Shown piece by piece: positions 36,058-49,958 of a DNA stretch of 64,000 nucleotides (position 1 is the first letter of the stretch; each line of letters begins with the position of its first letter). The stretch covers positions 310,001-374,000 of the forward strand of contig NC_060061.1 of NCBI RefSeq assembly GCF_020283565.1. The letters run 5' to 3'. The notes under the pieces were generated by a model. That model was given only the letters and a program-made list of their open reading frames with translations. It was not told the origin of the DNA and searched no databases. The DNA is from Trifolium pratense (taxonomy: Eukaryota > Streptophyta > Magnoliopsida > Fabales > Fabaceae). The position numbers and the translations under genes were made by a program.

Positions 36058-37099
36058 GCATGAGTTGTTGGAGAAAAGCAAGCTTTACAAAATGTCAATG
36101 GAACTTTATGCAAAAAGTGCTCCAGAAAGGACATGTAATTTGGACAATTCTTCAAACACTTGGATAATGCACCAAAAGTCTGTGTAAAACATCAGTTTTT
36201 CTGAGATTAGAAGCAACATAGGCCTGTAAAGCAAGATTACAATGTTGGATTTGAGTTTGATCAAGAAACTTGTCATGAATATGTACCTATAAATCAGCTT
36301 CACCATGGTCACTTCTCCCCTTCGAAACTTGGTTCTCAAGAAAGATAAATTCATGCTCTTGGTGTCATTGGAAAGATGGAATCCTCCTCTACAACTTAGA
36401 TGTTGATGACTTGTCCTGAATACATTGGTAGCATATAGAAAACTGGCCACCAAAATTCAAACTTAAAGCTGTCTGACACTTAGAAAAAATTCTAAGTGTT
36501 TTTGACAGTTTTTACAATTTGACATCTCATGTTTCCTAGTTGTTATAAGCCATTCATGAACTCTTCTGAATCCAAACTCTTCACCATGATATAGTATCAT
36601 ATGAAATATTAAATTGAAGCTCTTTTTTGCTCAAAATGGATGCTTGGATTGGAAGTTATAAGCTTGCAAAGTCATGCACTTGATAAGGTCAAAAACAACT
36701 TAGAAAAAATTTCTAAGTGTTATTTTCAACAATTTGGAGAATCAACTTTGGTCATCCACTTTAAGCATTGTAAAGATCCTTTTGACTTCAAATCTTTTTA
36801 CCACATTTCAATATGCCATGATAGCTTTCTAAAGAGTCGTTGTTTGCAAATTTATGATACTTGAGGAAGAAGATATGATCTTGAAACGTTGGCTCCATGA
36901 ACATGAAATTTTCTATACTTAGAAAAATTTCAAAACCCTAGTCTTTGATTTTTGGAACCTTTTCTTGACTTTCTTGATTCAAAACCATATCTTACCAAAG
37001 AGGTAAGCACAACAAGATATCTTGTATTTTATTATTTTTTTTATTAATGATGCATGAGAATATGAGGTGGGATCTTAGGTCAAAAATTAGGGTATGACA
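36058..37099 (-). mobile_element. Ogre-like LTR fragment, U6
   Basis: Minus-strand LTR start at 37099; shares ATGTACC (36280) and GGTAGCATAT (36427) variants with U5. Confidence 0.6.
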
Positions 37100-37323
37100 G
37101 TTTGCAGAGAGAGGAAGAATACCGAAAACAGTTGTTGGGGGGGTGGTGGTGGTTTGTTGAGAAAAGAAATGAAGAGATGAGAAGGGCTTTGTGTTGGTGG
37201 TGGTTTGTTTGTTTGTTTGTTGATTGTTAAGGGAGAGAGAACGAAAATGAAGTGATGAGAGGTGGTGGGATTTTTTTTTTACGCAAGTAGGTGAGATATG
37301 AGGGAGAGTAAAAGACTTGTATG

Positions 37324-38908
37324 CTATGAAGCACGGACTCCGACACCGCGACACGACACAGACACGAACACGGACACTGCGACACCATTAATGTAAAAAA
37401 TATAGGACACCGACAACACTACATATTTATAAAACATATAAATTGAGAATCAAAATATATACATGTAAATTTAATTTGAGCAAGTTACTTTTTAAAAAAA
37501 GTTTTAAAACAAGATACAATTGTATTTTACCTTTAAAATGTAAAAAACTAAAAATATCGTAATTAAAATGTAATGTCTGTTGGAACAAAATTGATTTAAA
37601 AATGTTTGCCCCTAAATCTATTAAGGTTTTGATGATAACAAAGTATTAATATACAATTGGAAGGACTAAAAATTTATTTTAAGTGTGCAGAACTTAGTTT
37701 CAGATAAGCTCTAAATAAAGCTCAGAAGACGAGTATTCAGAAGTTCACAAGGTTTCAGAAGATAATGGTCCTCAGTAGTTACAAGCATCAGAAGATGAAG
37801 TCTTCAGAACCTCTTAAAGTCTGAGCTTCGTCAAACTCTGATGATCTTCTTGAAGTCTGTGAAGATTCTCATTTGAAGGTCAATTCTCCTACCAATGAAG
37901 AAAAGGACCCTTCAACCCTGATCAGAACATCTAATCTCTTTTTGTCAGTCCACTCTTGAGAACGTGGGATATCAGACTTATTAGCTGAATAAGGAAAGTC
38001 TTCTCTGCACATGGTCAAAGTGTCTGAAACTCTTTCTCTATTTTGGAAACGACCAAACTGCATCAGACAAGTTGCTTGAAGACAAAGGATATCTTCATCA
38101 ACGGTCATCTTTGCAACGACTCTTTCTCAGTTCTATATATACTAGAAGAATCAAGTTGCAAATTAATCATCAATCTTACACGCGCTCGAACAAACTCTGA
38201 ATTTACGAATACAAGCTCTGAACCTCTGAACTAGTGTTTTTAACTCTTGGTCCAAATACTTTGTATTCATTGTATTTGCTCATTAAGGTTCTCTTAAGAG
38301 CAGTTGTATTCTTTCAACTACTTTATTATCTCTATTATTTTGAGAAGTCTTAAGCTTGTGTGCTTAAGTGAGAAGTCTTAAGCTTGTGTGCTTGAGCATT
38401 GTTGTGAAGTCTCTTGCTTGTGTGCTTGAGCAGTTGTAATCTTGTGTGATTATAGTGAAATCCCTTGGAAGTGCAAGGGGACTGGACTACTCTCGTTTTG
38501 TGAGAGGAACCAGTATAAATTGCTTGTGTACTTTCTCTCTCTCTTATCTTCTTATTATTTGTGTTACCTATCCGCTGCTAACGTAGCTAAGTTAAGAACT
38601 TTGAAAAAGTTTTAACTTGGCTAAAACACAATTCAACCCCCCCCCCCCCCTTCTTGTGTTTTCACACCTTCAATGTCTTCAATCCCTCATTGATCAATAT
38701 TGTTATTTCTATACATATTTTTGGGACACTTGTCCGACACGTGTCATACAAGTGTCTTACATGTGTTGGACACCTATCAAAGGAGTGTCAAACTAAAGGA
38801 AAAATTAAATTTTTTCCGACACAGATATGAGCTATCCGACACGTGTCGGACAACGACACGTGTCGAACACCGCGGCACGCCTAATCATAGAGGTGTCGGT
38901 GCTTCCTA
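37324..38908. mobile_element. MITE with 9-bp TSD, U6, interrupted by a solo LTR
   Basis: TSD ACTTGTATG at 37315-37323 and 38909-38917. The left arm is shortened by loss of one GACACC repeat near 37342. Confidence 0.85.
37578..38672 (+). mobile_element. SIRE/Maximus-like solo LTR, U6
   Basis: ATGTC duplication at 37573-37577 and 38673-38677. The C run is shorter than in U4. Confidence 0.88.
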
Positions 38909-39550
38909 ACTTGTATGTGTTATTAATTAGTGGGTTAAAACTTAAAAGTGCAGTAAATTATATCAAAAATAAAAAATAAAAATTGCAGCATATTTATGGC
39001 GGTTTAGGCCACCACAAAATGTCACATTTCTTGCAGAAACATTTACTAGCGGCTTTAGCCGCCACAACATAAAAGTTATTATTTTTTTTTTTAAGGGTAA
39101 ATGATCATTTACCCCCCTCTGCAAAATAAGCAAATTTTCGTTTACGTCCTTATGTAGATTTTTTTTCTGTTTACCCCCTGTAAAAAATAGATTCCCTCGT
39201 TTTGCCCCTTGGGTGTACAGCAGGACACTGACTATGCAAATTTGCTGATGTGGCTTGTACACGTGGAAAAGATTATTTATATTTATTTTTTTAATTCCAC
39301 GTCAGATAATATTTTTTTCAACAAAAATTTTAATTTTTTTTCCTACAAAATTAAAAAAACAATTTTTTTTCCAAAATAAAAAATCCTACAAAAGAAATTT
39401 AAATTATTTTTCGTACAAAATAAAAAAAACAAATTTTCTTTTTTTTTTTTTCAAAAATAAAAAAATCCTACGAATCAAATTTTTTTCCTACAAAATTTTA
39501 ATAAAATTTCCTACAAATACATTTTTTTCCGTACATAATTATTATATTTT

Positions 39551-40052
39551 TCCTAAAATTAAAAAACAAATTTTCTTATTTTGCTCCCAAATAAAGTTTA
39601 TTTCCAAAATAAAGCTTTTAAAGATTTATTTTCAAATCTTTTTGAATTAAAAAAAAAAAATAGAATCTTCGCCGGAATCGTTTGCTTACACCGTCGTGAT
39701 TGTATTCGTCGTCGTCTTCTACTTCGTTGTTGTCTTATGCTTCTTTCTATTTTTCTAGTTCTAGGGCAAATGGTTTTGGTAGAAGAGAAAAACATGAATC
39801 AAACTTATTTTTCTATTTTTTTTAATTCAAAGAGATTAACAAAAAAAAAAAGTTTTGTTTTTAAAAAATAAAGATTATGTTTTTTTTTAATTCAAAAAAA
39901 ATTGAAAATAAATCTTTCAAATTTTTATTTTGGAAATAAACTTTATTTCGGAGTAAATTTTTATTTTTGGAGCAAAATAAGAAAATTATTTTATTTTTTC
40001 TTTGGAAATTTTTCAAATTCGCTTAGGGATTTTTTTTAAAAAAATTTTGGGG
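39551..40052. repeat. AT-rich inverted repeat, U6
   Basis: Same fold-back structure; lacks the TTTAGG segment of the right arm. Confidence 0.6.
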
Positions 40053-40403
40053 AAAAAAAATATGAAAGTTGAATTATCAACTTGATCGTTTCAAATTATG
40101 CACACAAGATATTTAGTAGAATTGTTCATAATAATATACTTAAATAAATTTAGAATATTAGTATATATTTATGTTTAAAATAATATACTCCGTATTATTA
40201 GAATTTATAATTTTTTTTGAATATTTTTAAGATTCATTAGCTTTTCTATGATTTATTTTTTGGATATGATTTATAAATTTGTTTTTGTTTTAACTCTATT
40301 TATAGAGCAATGAGTAAACTTTTAGAAGTAAACTTTTCCGCATAAAATATTTTCTATATAATTCTGCAATTACATACCACAAAACAACTCATAATCATTT
40401 GCA

Positions 40404-40497
40404 ATGGATGAAGAAGTTACAGGTATTTCTAATAACATACTATAATGTTTGTTCTTGATTATTTTTTTTGGGTCTGTTCTTATGAAAAGTTGCATTG

Positions 40498-40534
<37 letters not shown>

Positions 40535-41114
40535 TTTTTCATTGATGCAATTGTTTTTTTTTTGTCTAGTATCAAGCGATAGTCGTAAGGGCTTGCTAAT
40601 AATCATTGGTGGTTTGCTCTTGGCTTCTGCTGTCATCGTCGCGATCTTGGCATGTGTTATCGTCCGTGAAAATCCTAGCCTCCCAACATTTGGAGTTAAA
40701 TCAGCTACCTTGAATCCTACAATATTATCTTCTAGACTCGTTTTTGAATTGGACATTGTCTTCAATGTTTCGAATAACAACAACTGGCATAAGGCTTTTT
40801 ACAACACTGTTTCTATTAACCTGATTAATAGCAACATGAGTAACCGAACCACTCTTGCCTCTACCTCATTGGAACCTTTTCAAACAAAAGATAGTTACAC
40901 TGCATACAAAGAAGCTCAACTCAACAACATTGATGTTCCTATTTCTAATGGAACAACGGTTGACTTTGAGATTGTGTTGTCCAGTATTGTCAAGTTGAAG
41001 AGTTTATTAAAAAGTAAGCATAGATCTTTGAATGTTGTTTGTAGGCCTCTTAGCATGTGTTATAATCCAGCATCAGAAAATTGGGTTTTAGTGCATGGTT
41101 TAACATGTGAGTGA
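40404..41114 (+). CDS. LEA2/NHL protein, U6
   Basis: Exons 40404-40422 and 40570-41114; 187 residues identical to U1 and U5, with a shorter AAT tract in the intron than U5. Confidence 0.85.
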
Positions 41115-42079
41115 TTGATGAATTAATAGGAGGGAGTACTTGGCTACTATGACTTATTAATTAGCATTATTTTTTTTATTGTTTTCAATTTTAGAATATT
41201 TCATTAGTTATTATTGAAATTAGTTATCATTACTATTTGGTGTAACTAATTGAATTTAATTTTGATTTGATTTATTGAAATTAGTTATAATTTTTTCTGC
41301 TTTTTTTTGTTGAATAGTTGATTTATATTTTTTATATTTGAACATTTCTCAATATTAATTATATTTCTTTCGTCTTACTTTTTTAACTAATTATATTTCT
41401 TTCTTACTATCCAAAATTCGTGAGTGTTAAAATATTGTGTGTGTGTGTGTGTGTGTGTGTTTTTTTTTTTTACTGAAGTGCACATTTGACTTTTTGAGAA
41501 AATAAGATATGAAGATCATTATGATTTAATTCAATTGTTTAATTTCAATACAAGCGTTAAAAATAAAACTCACAATGTGTGTTTGATTTGCTTAAAAACA
41601 TTGGACTGGACCACTTTTGTTGTACCCTGTTTAATTTGGAACTAGTTATGAGACCGACAAATTAGATAGGAAGGGACAGAACAAAAACAAGATTTTTTGT
41701 CTCTCACTGAAGCACATGACAACTTTTTGTCCACAGTACAACTATAAAAAATACGAAATACTAATTTTATTTTCGAATATAAAAATATTATCGCCTTGTA
41801 TCTTTGCCCTGTATTATCTTGTTCTGTACTGTTCTGTCAAATCCTTACTGTTTTACGAATCAAACGCACCACATTGATTTTTAAAAATAATCATTATCAT
41901 TAGGATTTGAGGAACTTCATATTAAAACACGATTATTCAATTTAAAACACTATGCAACACATATACTTCATCGAAATTTGACACTTTGAAAAACAAAAAC
42001 AAAAAACTCTACAACCTAGAGAAACTTTATTCGAGACACGACATCAAGAAGAAAAAAAATGCAACAACCGTGAATTGAA

Positions 42080-42907
42080 CTAACTACTTGTTGATTCTTG
42101 ATTATCATTTTCGCGGCTAATTTTCTGAAGCACTTCTACCACATGACTCATGGTAGGTCTCTTGTCTTTCTCTTCTTCAACACATTGTAAAGCCACTTCA
42201 GCCAAAGTTTCAACTTCATTTTCATCACAACCTTCTTCAATGTTGGGATCCATAATTTCTTTAACCCATGAAATACTTTCATTTCTTTTCTCTCTCAACC
42301 ACATAACCAAACCTAGCTTCTCTTGTCCATTTCCCACATCAACATCTTGTGTTGCACTCTTTCCAGTTATCATTTCCAACACAACTATTCCGTAGCTATA
42401 AACATCAACTTTAGATGTTATAGAATGATTCAAAATCCACTCAGGTGCCGTGTAACCTCTTGTTCCTCGTATCTTTGAAAAACTAGAGAATTTAGGATCA
42501 TTCCTATTTCTCGATTTCGACAAACCAAAATCTGCAACCTTTGGTTGATAGTTAGAATCCAAAAGTATGTTATGCGGTTTTACATCGCAATGCAAAATCC
42601 ACTCCAAACACTCCTCGTGAATATAGGCCAAACCTTTCGCGGTACCTAAAGCTATTTCAAACCTTTTTCCCCAATCCAATCTACTAGACTTTATATGTTC
42701 CGCTAAAGAACCATTTTCCAAGTACTCATACACAAGCATTTGATGTTTTCGCTCTACACAATAACCATACAACTCAATCAAGTTCATGTGGTTAAGTCTT
42801 CCAATGCTACTAACTTCGGCGAGAAACTCCTCTTCACCTTGATTAGCTTCCTTGACTCTCTTCACCGCTATAATTCGTTGATCCAACAATACACCCTCGT
42901 ATACAAT
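42080..42907 (-). pseudogene. 5'-truncated receptor kinase, U6
   Basis: Uninterrupted remnant with all motifs from the invariant Lys to the end. It shares GYTAPEW with U2 and lacks the U3-U5 deletion and stop. Confidence 0.88.
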
Positions 42908-43950
42908 GCATGAGTTGTTGGAGAAAAGCAAGCTTTACAAAATGTCAATGGAACTTTATGCAAAAAGTGCTCCAAAGAGGAGATGTAATTTGGACAATTC
43001 TTCAAACACTTGGATAATGCACCAAAAGTCTGTGTAAAACATCAGTTTTTCTGAGATTAGAAGCAACATAGGCCTGTAAAGCAAGATTACAATGTTGGAT
43101 TTGAGTTTGATCAAGAAACTTGTCATGAATATGTACCTATAAATCAGCTTCACCATGGTCACTTCTCCCCTTCGAAACTTGGTGTTCTCAAGAAAGATAA
43201 ATTCATGCTCTTGGTGTCATTGGAAAGATGGAATCCTCCTCTACAACTTAGATGTTGATGACGTGTCCTGAATACATTGGTATCATATAGAAAACTGGCC
43301 ACCAAAATTCAAACTTAAAGCTGTCTGACACTTAGAAAAAATTCTAAGTGTTTTTAACAGTTTTTACAATTTGACATCTCATGTTTCCTAGTTGTTATAA
43401 GCCATTCAGGAACTCTTCTGAATCCAAACTCTTCTCCATGATATAGTATCATATGAAATATTAAAATGAAGCTCTTTTTTGCTCAAAATGGATGCTTGGA
43501 TTGGAAGTTATAAGCTTGCAAGGTCATGCACTTGATAAGGTCAAAAACAACTTAGAAAAAATTTCTAAGTGTTATTTTCAACAATTTGGAGAATCAACTT
43601 TGGTCATCCACTTTAAGCATTGTAAAGATCCTTTTGACTTCAAATCTTTTTACCACATTTCAATATGCCATGATAGCTTTCCAAAGAGTCGTTGTTTGCA
43701 AATTTATGATACTTGAGGAAGAAGATATGATCTTGAAATGTTGGCTCCATGAACATGAAATTTTCTATACTTAGAAAAATTTCAAAACCCTAGTCTTTGA
43801 TTTTTGGAACCTTTTCTTGACTTTCTTGATTCAAAACCATGTCTTACCAAAGAGGTAAGCACAACAAGATATCTTGTATTTTATTATTTTTTTATTAATG
43901 ATGCATGAGAATATGAGGTGGGATCTTAGGTCAAAAATTAGGGTATGACA
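42908..43950 (-). mobile_element. Ogre-like LTR fragment, U7
   Basis: Minus-strand LTR start at 43950. Shares the GGTGTTCTC insertion (43182) with U8, U9 and U10. Confidence 0.6.
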
Positions 43951-44176
43951 ATTTGCAAAGAGAGAGGAAGAATAACGAAAACAGTTGTTGGGGGTGGTGG
44001 TGGTGGTTTGTTGAGAAAAGAAATTAAGAGATGAGAAGGGCTTTGTGTTGGTGGTGGTTTGTTTGTTTGTTTGTTGATTGTTAAGGGAGAGAGAACAAAA
44101 ATGAAGTGGTGAGAGGAGGTGGGATTTATTTTTACGCAAGTAGGTGAGATATGAGGGAGAGTAAAAGACTTGTATG

Positions 44177-44679
44177 TTATGAAGCACGGACTCCGACACC
44201 GACACCGCGACACGACACAGACACGAACACGGACACTGCGACACCGTTAATGTAAAAAATATAGGACACCGACAGCACTACATATTTATAAAACATATAA
44301 ATTGAGAATCAAAATATATACATGTAAATTTAATTTGAGCAAGTTACTTTTTAAACAAAATTTTAAAACAAGATACGATTGTATTTTACCTTTATTTATC
44401 CATCTACGATCGAAAAAACTAAAAATATCGTAATTAAAATGTAATATCTTCAATCCCTCATTGATCAATATTGTTGTTTCTATACATATTTTTGGGACAC
44501 TTGTCTGACACGTGTCATACAAGTGTCTTACATGTGTTGGACACCTATCAAAGGAGTGTCAAACTAAAGGAAAAATTAAATTTTTTCCGACACAGATATG
44601 AGCTATCCGACACGTGTCGGACACCGACACGTGTCGGACACCGCGGCACGCCTAATCATAGAGGTGTCGGTGCTTCCTA
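44177..44679. mobile_element. MITE with 9-bp TSD, U7
   Basis: TSD ACTTGTATG at 44168-44176 and 44680-44688; left end reads TTATGAAGCAC (C→T). Uninterrupted. Confidence 0.85.
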
Positions 44680-45324
44680 ACTTGTATGTGTTATTAATTA
44701 ATTAGGGGGTTAAAACTTAAAAGTGCAGTAAATTATATCAAAAATAAAAAATAAAAATTGCAGCATATTTATGGCGGTTTAGGCCACCACAAAATGTCAC
44801 ATTTCTTGCTGAAACATTTACTAGCGGCTTTAGCCGCCACAACATAAAAGTTATTATTTTTTTTTTAAGGGTAAATGATCATTTACCCCCCTCTGCAAAA
44901 TAAGCAAATTTTCGTTTATGTCCTTATGTAGATTTTTTTTCTGTTTACCCCCTGTAAAAAATAGATTCCCTCGTTTTGCCCCCTGAGTGTACAGCAGGAC
45001 ACTGACTATGCAAATTTGCTGATGTGGCTTGTACACGTGGAAAAGATTATTTATATTTATTTTTTTAATTCCACGTCAGATAATATTTTTTTCAACAAAA
45101 ATTTTAATTTTTTTTCCTACAAAATTAAAAAAACGATTTTTTTTTCCAAAATAAAAAATCCTACAAAAGAAATTTAAATTATTTTTCGTACAAAATAAAA
45201 AAAACTAATTTTCTTTTTTTTTTTTCAAAAATAAGAAAATCTTACGTATCAAATTTTTTTCCTACAAAATTTTAATAAAATTTCCTACAAATACATTTTT
45301 TTCCGTACAAAATTATTATATTTT

Positions 45325-45823
45325 GCCTAAAATTAAAAAACAAATTTTCTTATTTTGCTCCCAAATAAAGTTTATTTCCAAAATAAAGCTTTTAAAGATT
45401 TATTTTCAAATCTTTTTGAATTAAAAAAAAAATAGAATCTTCGCCGGAATCGTTTGCTTACACCGTCGTGATTGTAGTCGTCGTCTTCTACTTCGTTGTT
45501 GTCTTATGCTTCTTTCTATTTTTCTAGTTCTAGGGCAAATGGTTTTGGTAGAAGAGAAAAACATGAATCAAACTTATTCTTCTATTTTTTTTTAATTCAA
45601 AGAGATTAACAAAAAAAAATATAGTTTTGTTTTTAAAAAATAAAGATTATGTTTTTTTTTAATTCAAAAAAATTTGAAAATAAATCTTTCAAATTTTTAT
45701 TTTGGAAATAAACTTTATTTCGGAGTAAATTTTTATTTTTGGAGCAAAATAAGAAAATTATTTTATTTTTTCTTTGGAAATTTTTCAAATTCGCTTAGGA
45801 TTTTTTCAAAAAAAATTTTGGGG
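45325..45823. repeat. AT-rich inverted repeat, U7
   Basis: Same fold-back structure with unit-specific changes (TTTGCCTAAAATT, TTATTCTTC). Confidence 0.6.
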
Positions 45824-46178
45824 AAAAAAAATAAGAAAGTTGATATATCAACTTGATCGTTTCAAATTATGCACACAAGATATTTAGTAGAATTGTTCAT
45901 AATATATACTTAAATAAATTTAGAATATTAGTATATATTTATGTTCAAAATAATATACTCCGTATTATTAGAATTTATAATTTTTTTTGAATATTTTTAA
46001 GATTCATTAGCTTTTTATTGATTTATTTTTTGGATATGATTTATAAATTAAATTTGTTTTTGTTTTAACTCTATTTATAGAGCAATGAGTAAACTTTTAG
46101 AAGTAAACTTTTCCGCATAAAATATTTTCTATATAATTCTGCAATTACATACCACAAAACAACTCATAATCATTTGCA

Positions 46179-46286
46179 ATGGATGAAGTTACAGGTATTT
46201 CTAATAACATACTATAATGTTTGCTCTTGATTATTTTTTTGGGTCTGTTCTTATGAAAAGTTGCATTGATTAATAATAATTATAAA

Positions 46287-46320
<34 letters not shown>

Positions 46321-46899
46321 TTTTTCATTAATGCAATTGTTTTTTTTTGTCTAGTATCAAGCGATAGTCGTAAGGGCTTGCTAATAATCATTGGTGGTTT
46401 GCTCTTGGCTTCTGCCGTCATCGTCGCGATCTTGGCATGTGTTATCGTCCGTGAAATTCCTAGCCTCCCAACATTTGGAGTTAAATCAGCTACCTTGAAT
46501 CCTACAATAATATCTTCTAGACTCATTTTTGAATTGGACATTGTATTCAATGTTTCGAATAACAACAACTGGCATAAGGCTTTTTACAACACTGTTTCTA
46601 TTATCCTGATTAATAGCAACATGAGTAACCGAACCACTCTTGCCTCTACCTCATTGGAACCTTTTCAAACAAAAGATAGTGACACTGCATACAAAGAAGC
46701 TCAACTCAACAACATTGATGTTCCTATTTCTAATGGAACAACGGTTGACTTTGAGATTGGGTTGTCCAGTATTGTCAAGTTGAAGAGTTTATTAAAAAGT
46801 AAGCATAAATCTTTGAATGTTGTTTGTAGGCCTCTTAGCGTGTGTTATAATCCAGCATCAGAAAATTGGGTTTTAGTGCATGGTTTAACATGTGAGTAA
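46179..46899 (+). CDS. LEA2/NHL protein, U7 (one Glu shorter)
   Basis: Exons 46179-46194 and 46355-46899; 186 residues. One GAA codon is missing from the first exon (MDEVT). It has Ile for Asn just after the membrane segment (REIPSL), Ile for Asn in SIILINSN, and SVCYN near the end. It stops with TAA instead of TGA. The sequons are kept. Confidence 0.85.
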
Positions 46900-47861
46900 T
46901 TGATGAATTAATAGGAGGGAGTACTTGGCTACTATGACTTATTAATTAGTATTATTTTTTTATTGTTTTCAATTTTAGAATATTCCATTAGTTATTATTG
47001 AAATTAGTTATCATTACTATTTGGTGTAACTAATTGAATTTAATTTTGATTTGATTTATTGAAATTAGTTATAATTTTTTCTGCTTTTTTTTGTTGAATA
47101 GTTGATTTATATTTTTTATATTTGAACATTTCCCAATATTAATTATATTTCTTTCGTCTTACTTTTTTAACTAATTATATTTCTTTCTTACTATCCAAAA
47201 TTCGTGAGTGTTAAAATATTGTGTGTGTGTGTGGGTGTTTTTTTTTTTTTTTTTTACTGAAGTGCACATTTGACTTTTTGAGAAAATAAGATATGAAGAT
47301 CATTATGATTTAATTCAATTGTTTAATTTCAATACAAGCGTTAAAAATAAAACTCACAATGTGTGTTTGATTTGCTTAAAAACATTGGACTGGACCACTT
47401 TTGTTGTACCCTGATTAATTTGGAACTAGTTATGAGACCGACATATTAGATAGGAAGGGACAGAACAAAAACAAGATTTTTTGTTTCTCACTGAAGCACA
47501 TGACAACTTTTTGTCCACAGTACAACTATAAAAAATACGAAATACTAATTTTATTTTCGAATATAAAAATATTATCGCCTTATATCTTTGCCCTGTATTA
47601 TCTTGTTCTGTACTGTTCTGTCAAATCCTTAATGTTTTACGAATCAAACGCACCACATTGATTTTTAAAAATAATCATTATCATTAGGATTTGAGGAACT
47701 TCATATTAAAACACGATTATTCAATTTAAAACACTATGCAACACATATACTTCATCGAAATTTGACACTTTGAAAAACAAAAACAAAAAACTCTACAACC
47801 TAGAGAAACTTAATTCGAGACTCGACATCAAGAAAAAAAAATGCAACAACCGTGAATTGAA

Positions 47862-48689
47862 CTAACTACTTGTTGATTCTTGATTATCATTTTCGCGGCT
47901 AATTTTCTGAAGCACTTCTACCACATGACTCATGGTAGGTCTCTTGTCTTTCTCTTCTTCAACACATTGTAAAGCCACTTCAGCCAAAGTTTCAACTTCA
48001 TTTTCATCACAACCTTCTTCAATGTTGGGATCCATAATTTCTTTAACCCATGAAATACTTTCATTTCTTTTCTCTCTCAACCACATAACCAAACCTAGCT
48101 TCTCTTGTCCATTTCCCACATCAACATCTTGTGTTGCACTCTTTCCAGTTATCATTTCCAACACAACTATTCCGTAGCTATAAACATCAACTTTAGATGT
48201 TATAGAATGATTCAAAATCCACTCAGGTGCCATGTAACCTCTTGTTCCTCGTATCTTTGAAAAACTAGAGAATTTAGGATCATTCCTATTTCTCGATTTC
48301 GACAAACCAAAATCTGCAACCTTTGGTTGATAGTTAGAATCCAAAAGTATGTTATGCGGTTTTACATCGCAATGCAAAATCCACTCCAAACACTCCTCGT
48401 GAATATAGGCCAAACCTTTCGCGGTACCTAAAGCTATTTCAAACCTTTTTCCCCAATCCAATCTACTAGACTTTATATGTTCCGCTAAAGAACCATTTTC
48501 CAAGTACTCATACACAAGCATTTGATGTTTTCGCTCTACACAATAACCATACAACTCAATCAAGTTCATGTGGTTAAGTCTTCCAATGCTACTAACTTCG
48601 GCGAGAAACTCCTCTTCACCTTGATTAGCTTCCTTGACTCTCTTCACCGCTATAATTTGTTGATCCAACAATACACCCTCGTATACAAT
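47862..48689 (-). pseudogene. 5'-truncated receptor kinase, U7
   Basis: Uninterrupted remnant with [10 protein letters not shown] and LLDQQIIAV (Arg→Gln before the β3 Lys strand), a variant shared with U8 and U9. Confidence 0.88.
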
Positions 48690-49732
48690 GCATGAGTTGT
48701 TGGAGAAAAGCAAGCTTTACAAAATGTCAATGGAACTTTATGCAAAAATTGCTCCAAAAAGGACATGTAATTTGGACAATTCTTCAAACACTTGGATAAT
48801 GCACCAAAAGTCTGTGTAAAACATCAGTTTTTCTGAGATTAGAAGCAACATAGGCCTGTAAAGCAAGATTACAATGTTGGATTTGAGTTTGATCAAGAAA
48901 CTTGTCATGAATATGTACCTATAAATCAGCTTCACCATGGTCACTTCTCCCCTTCGAAACTTGGTGTTCTCAAGAAAGATAAATTCATGCTCTTGGTGTC
49001 ATTGGAAAGATGGAATCCTCCTCTACAACTTAGATGTTGATGACGTGTCCTGAATACATTGGTATCATATAGAAAACTGGCCACCAAAATTCAAACTTAA
49101 AGCTGTCTGACACTTAGAAAAAATTCTAAGTGTTTTTAACAGTTTTTACAATTTGACATCTCATGTTTCCTAGTTGTTATAAGCCATTCAGGAACTCTTC
49201 TGAATCCAAACTCTTCTCCATGATATAGTATCATATGAAATATTAAAATGAAGCTCTTTTTTGCTCAAAATGGATGCTTGGATTGGAAGTTATAAGCTTG
49301 CAAGGTCATGCACTTGATAAGGTCAAAAACAACTTAGAAAAAATTTCTAAGTGTTATTTTCAACAATTTGGAGAATCAACTTTGGTCATCCACTTTAAGC
49401 ATTGTAAAGATCCTTTTGACTTCAAATCTTTTTACCACATTTCAATATGCCATGATAGCTTTCCAAAGAGTCGTTGTTTGCAAATTTATGATACTTGAGG
49501 AAGAAGATATGATCTTGAAATGTTGGCTCCATGAACATGAAATTTTCTATACTTAGAAAAATTTCAAAACCCTAGTCTTTGATTTTTGGAACCTTTTCTT
49601 GACTTTCTTGATTCAAAACCATGTCTTACCAAAGAGGTAAGCACAACAAGATATCTTGTATTTTATTATTTTTTTATTAATGATGCATGAGAATATGAGG
49701 TGGGATCTTAGGTCAAAAATTAGGGTATGACA
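48690..49732 (-). mobile_element. Ogre-like LTR fragment, U8
   Basis: Minus-strand LTR start at 49732; matches U7. Confidence 0.6.
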
Positions 49733-49958
49733 ATTTGCAAAGAGAGAGGAAGAATAACGAAAACAGTTGTTGGGGGTGGTGGTGGTGGTTTGTTGAGAAA
49801 AGAAATTAAGAGATGAGAAGGGCTTTGTGTTGGTGGTGGTTTGTTTGTTTGTTTGTTGATTGTTAAGGGAGAGAGAACAAAAATGAAGTGGTGAGAGGAG
49901 GTGGGATTTATTTTTACGCAAGTAGGTGAGATATGAGGGAGAGTAAAAGACTTGTATG

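Larger units (their letters stand above)
36058..42907. repeat. Tandem array unit U6 (6,850 bp)
   Basis: The left part (solo LTR, LEA2) is like U5. The right part carries an undamaged kinase remnant like U2. This is the reciprocal mosaic of U3. Confidence 0.93.
42908..48689. repeat. Tandem array unit U7 (5,782 bp)
   Basis: Almost base-for-base the same as U8 for most of its length, including homopolymer lengths, so U7 and U8 come from a very recent duplication. No solo LTR. Confidence 0.94.

Noticed and set aside
43831..44244. Minus-strand 137-codon frame
   Set aside because: It crosses the LTR start and a CT-rich spacer and has low-complexity Thr/Asn/Pro content. The homologous frame is broken or altered in other units.
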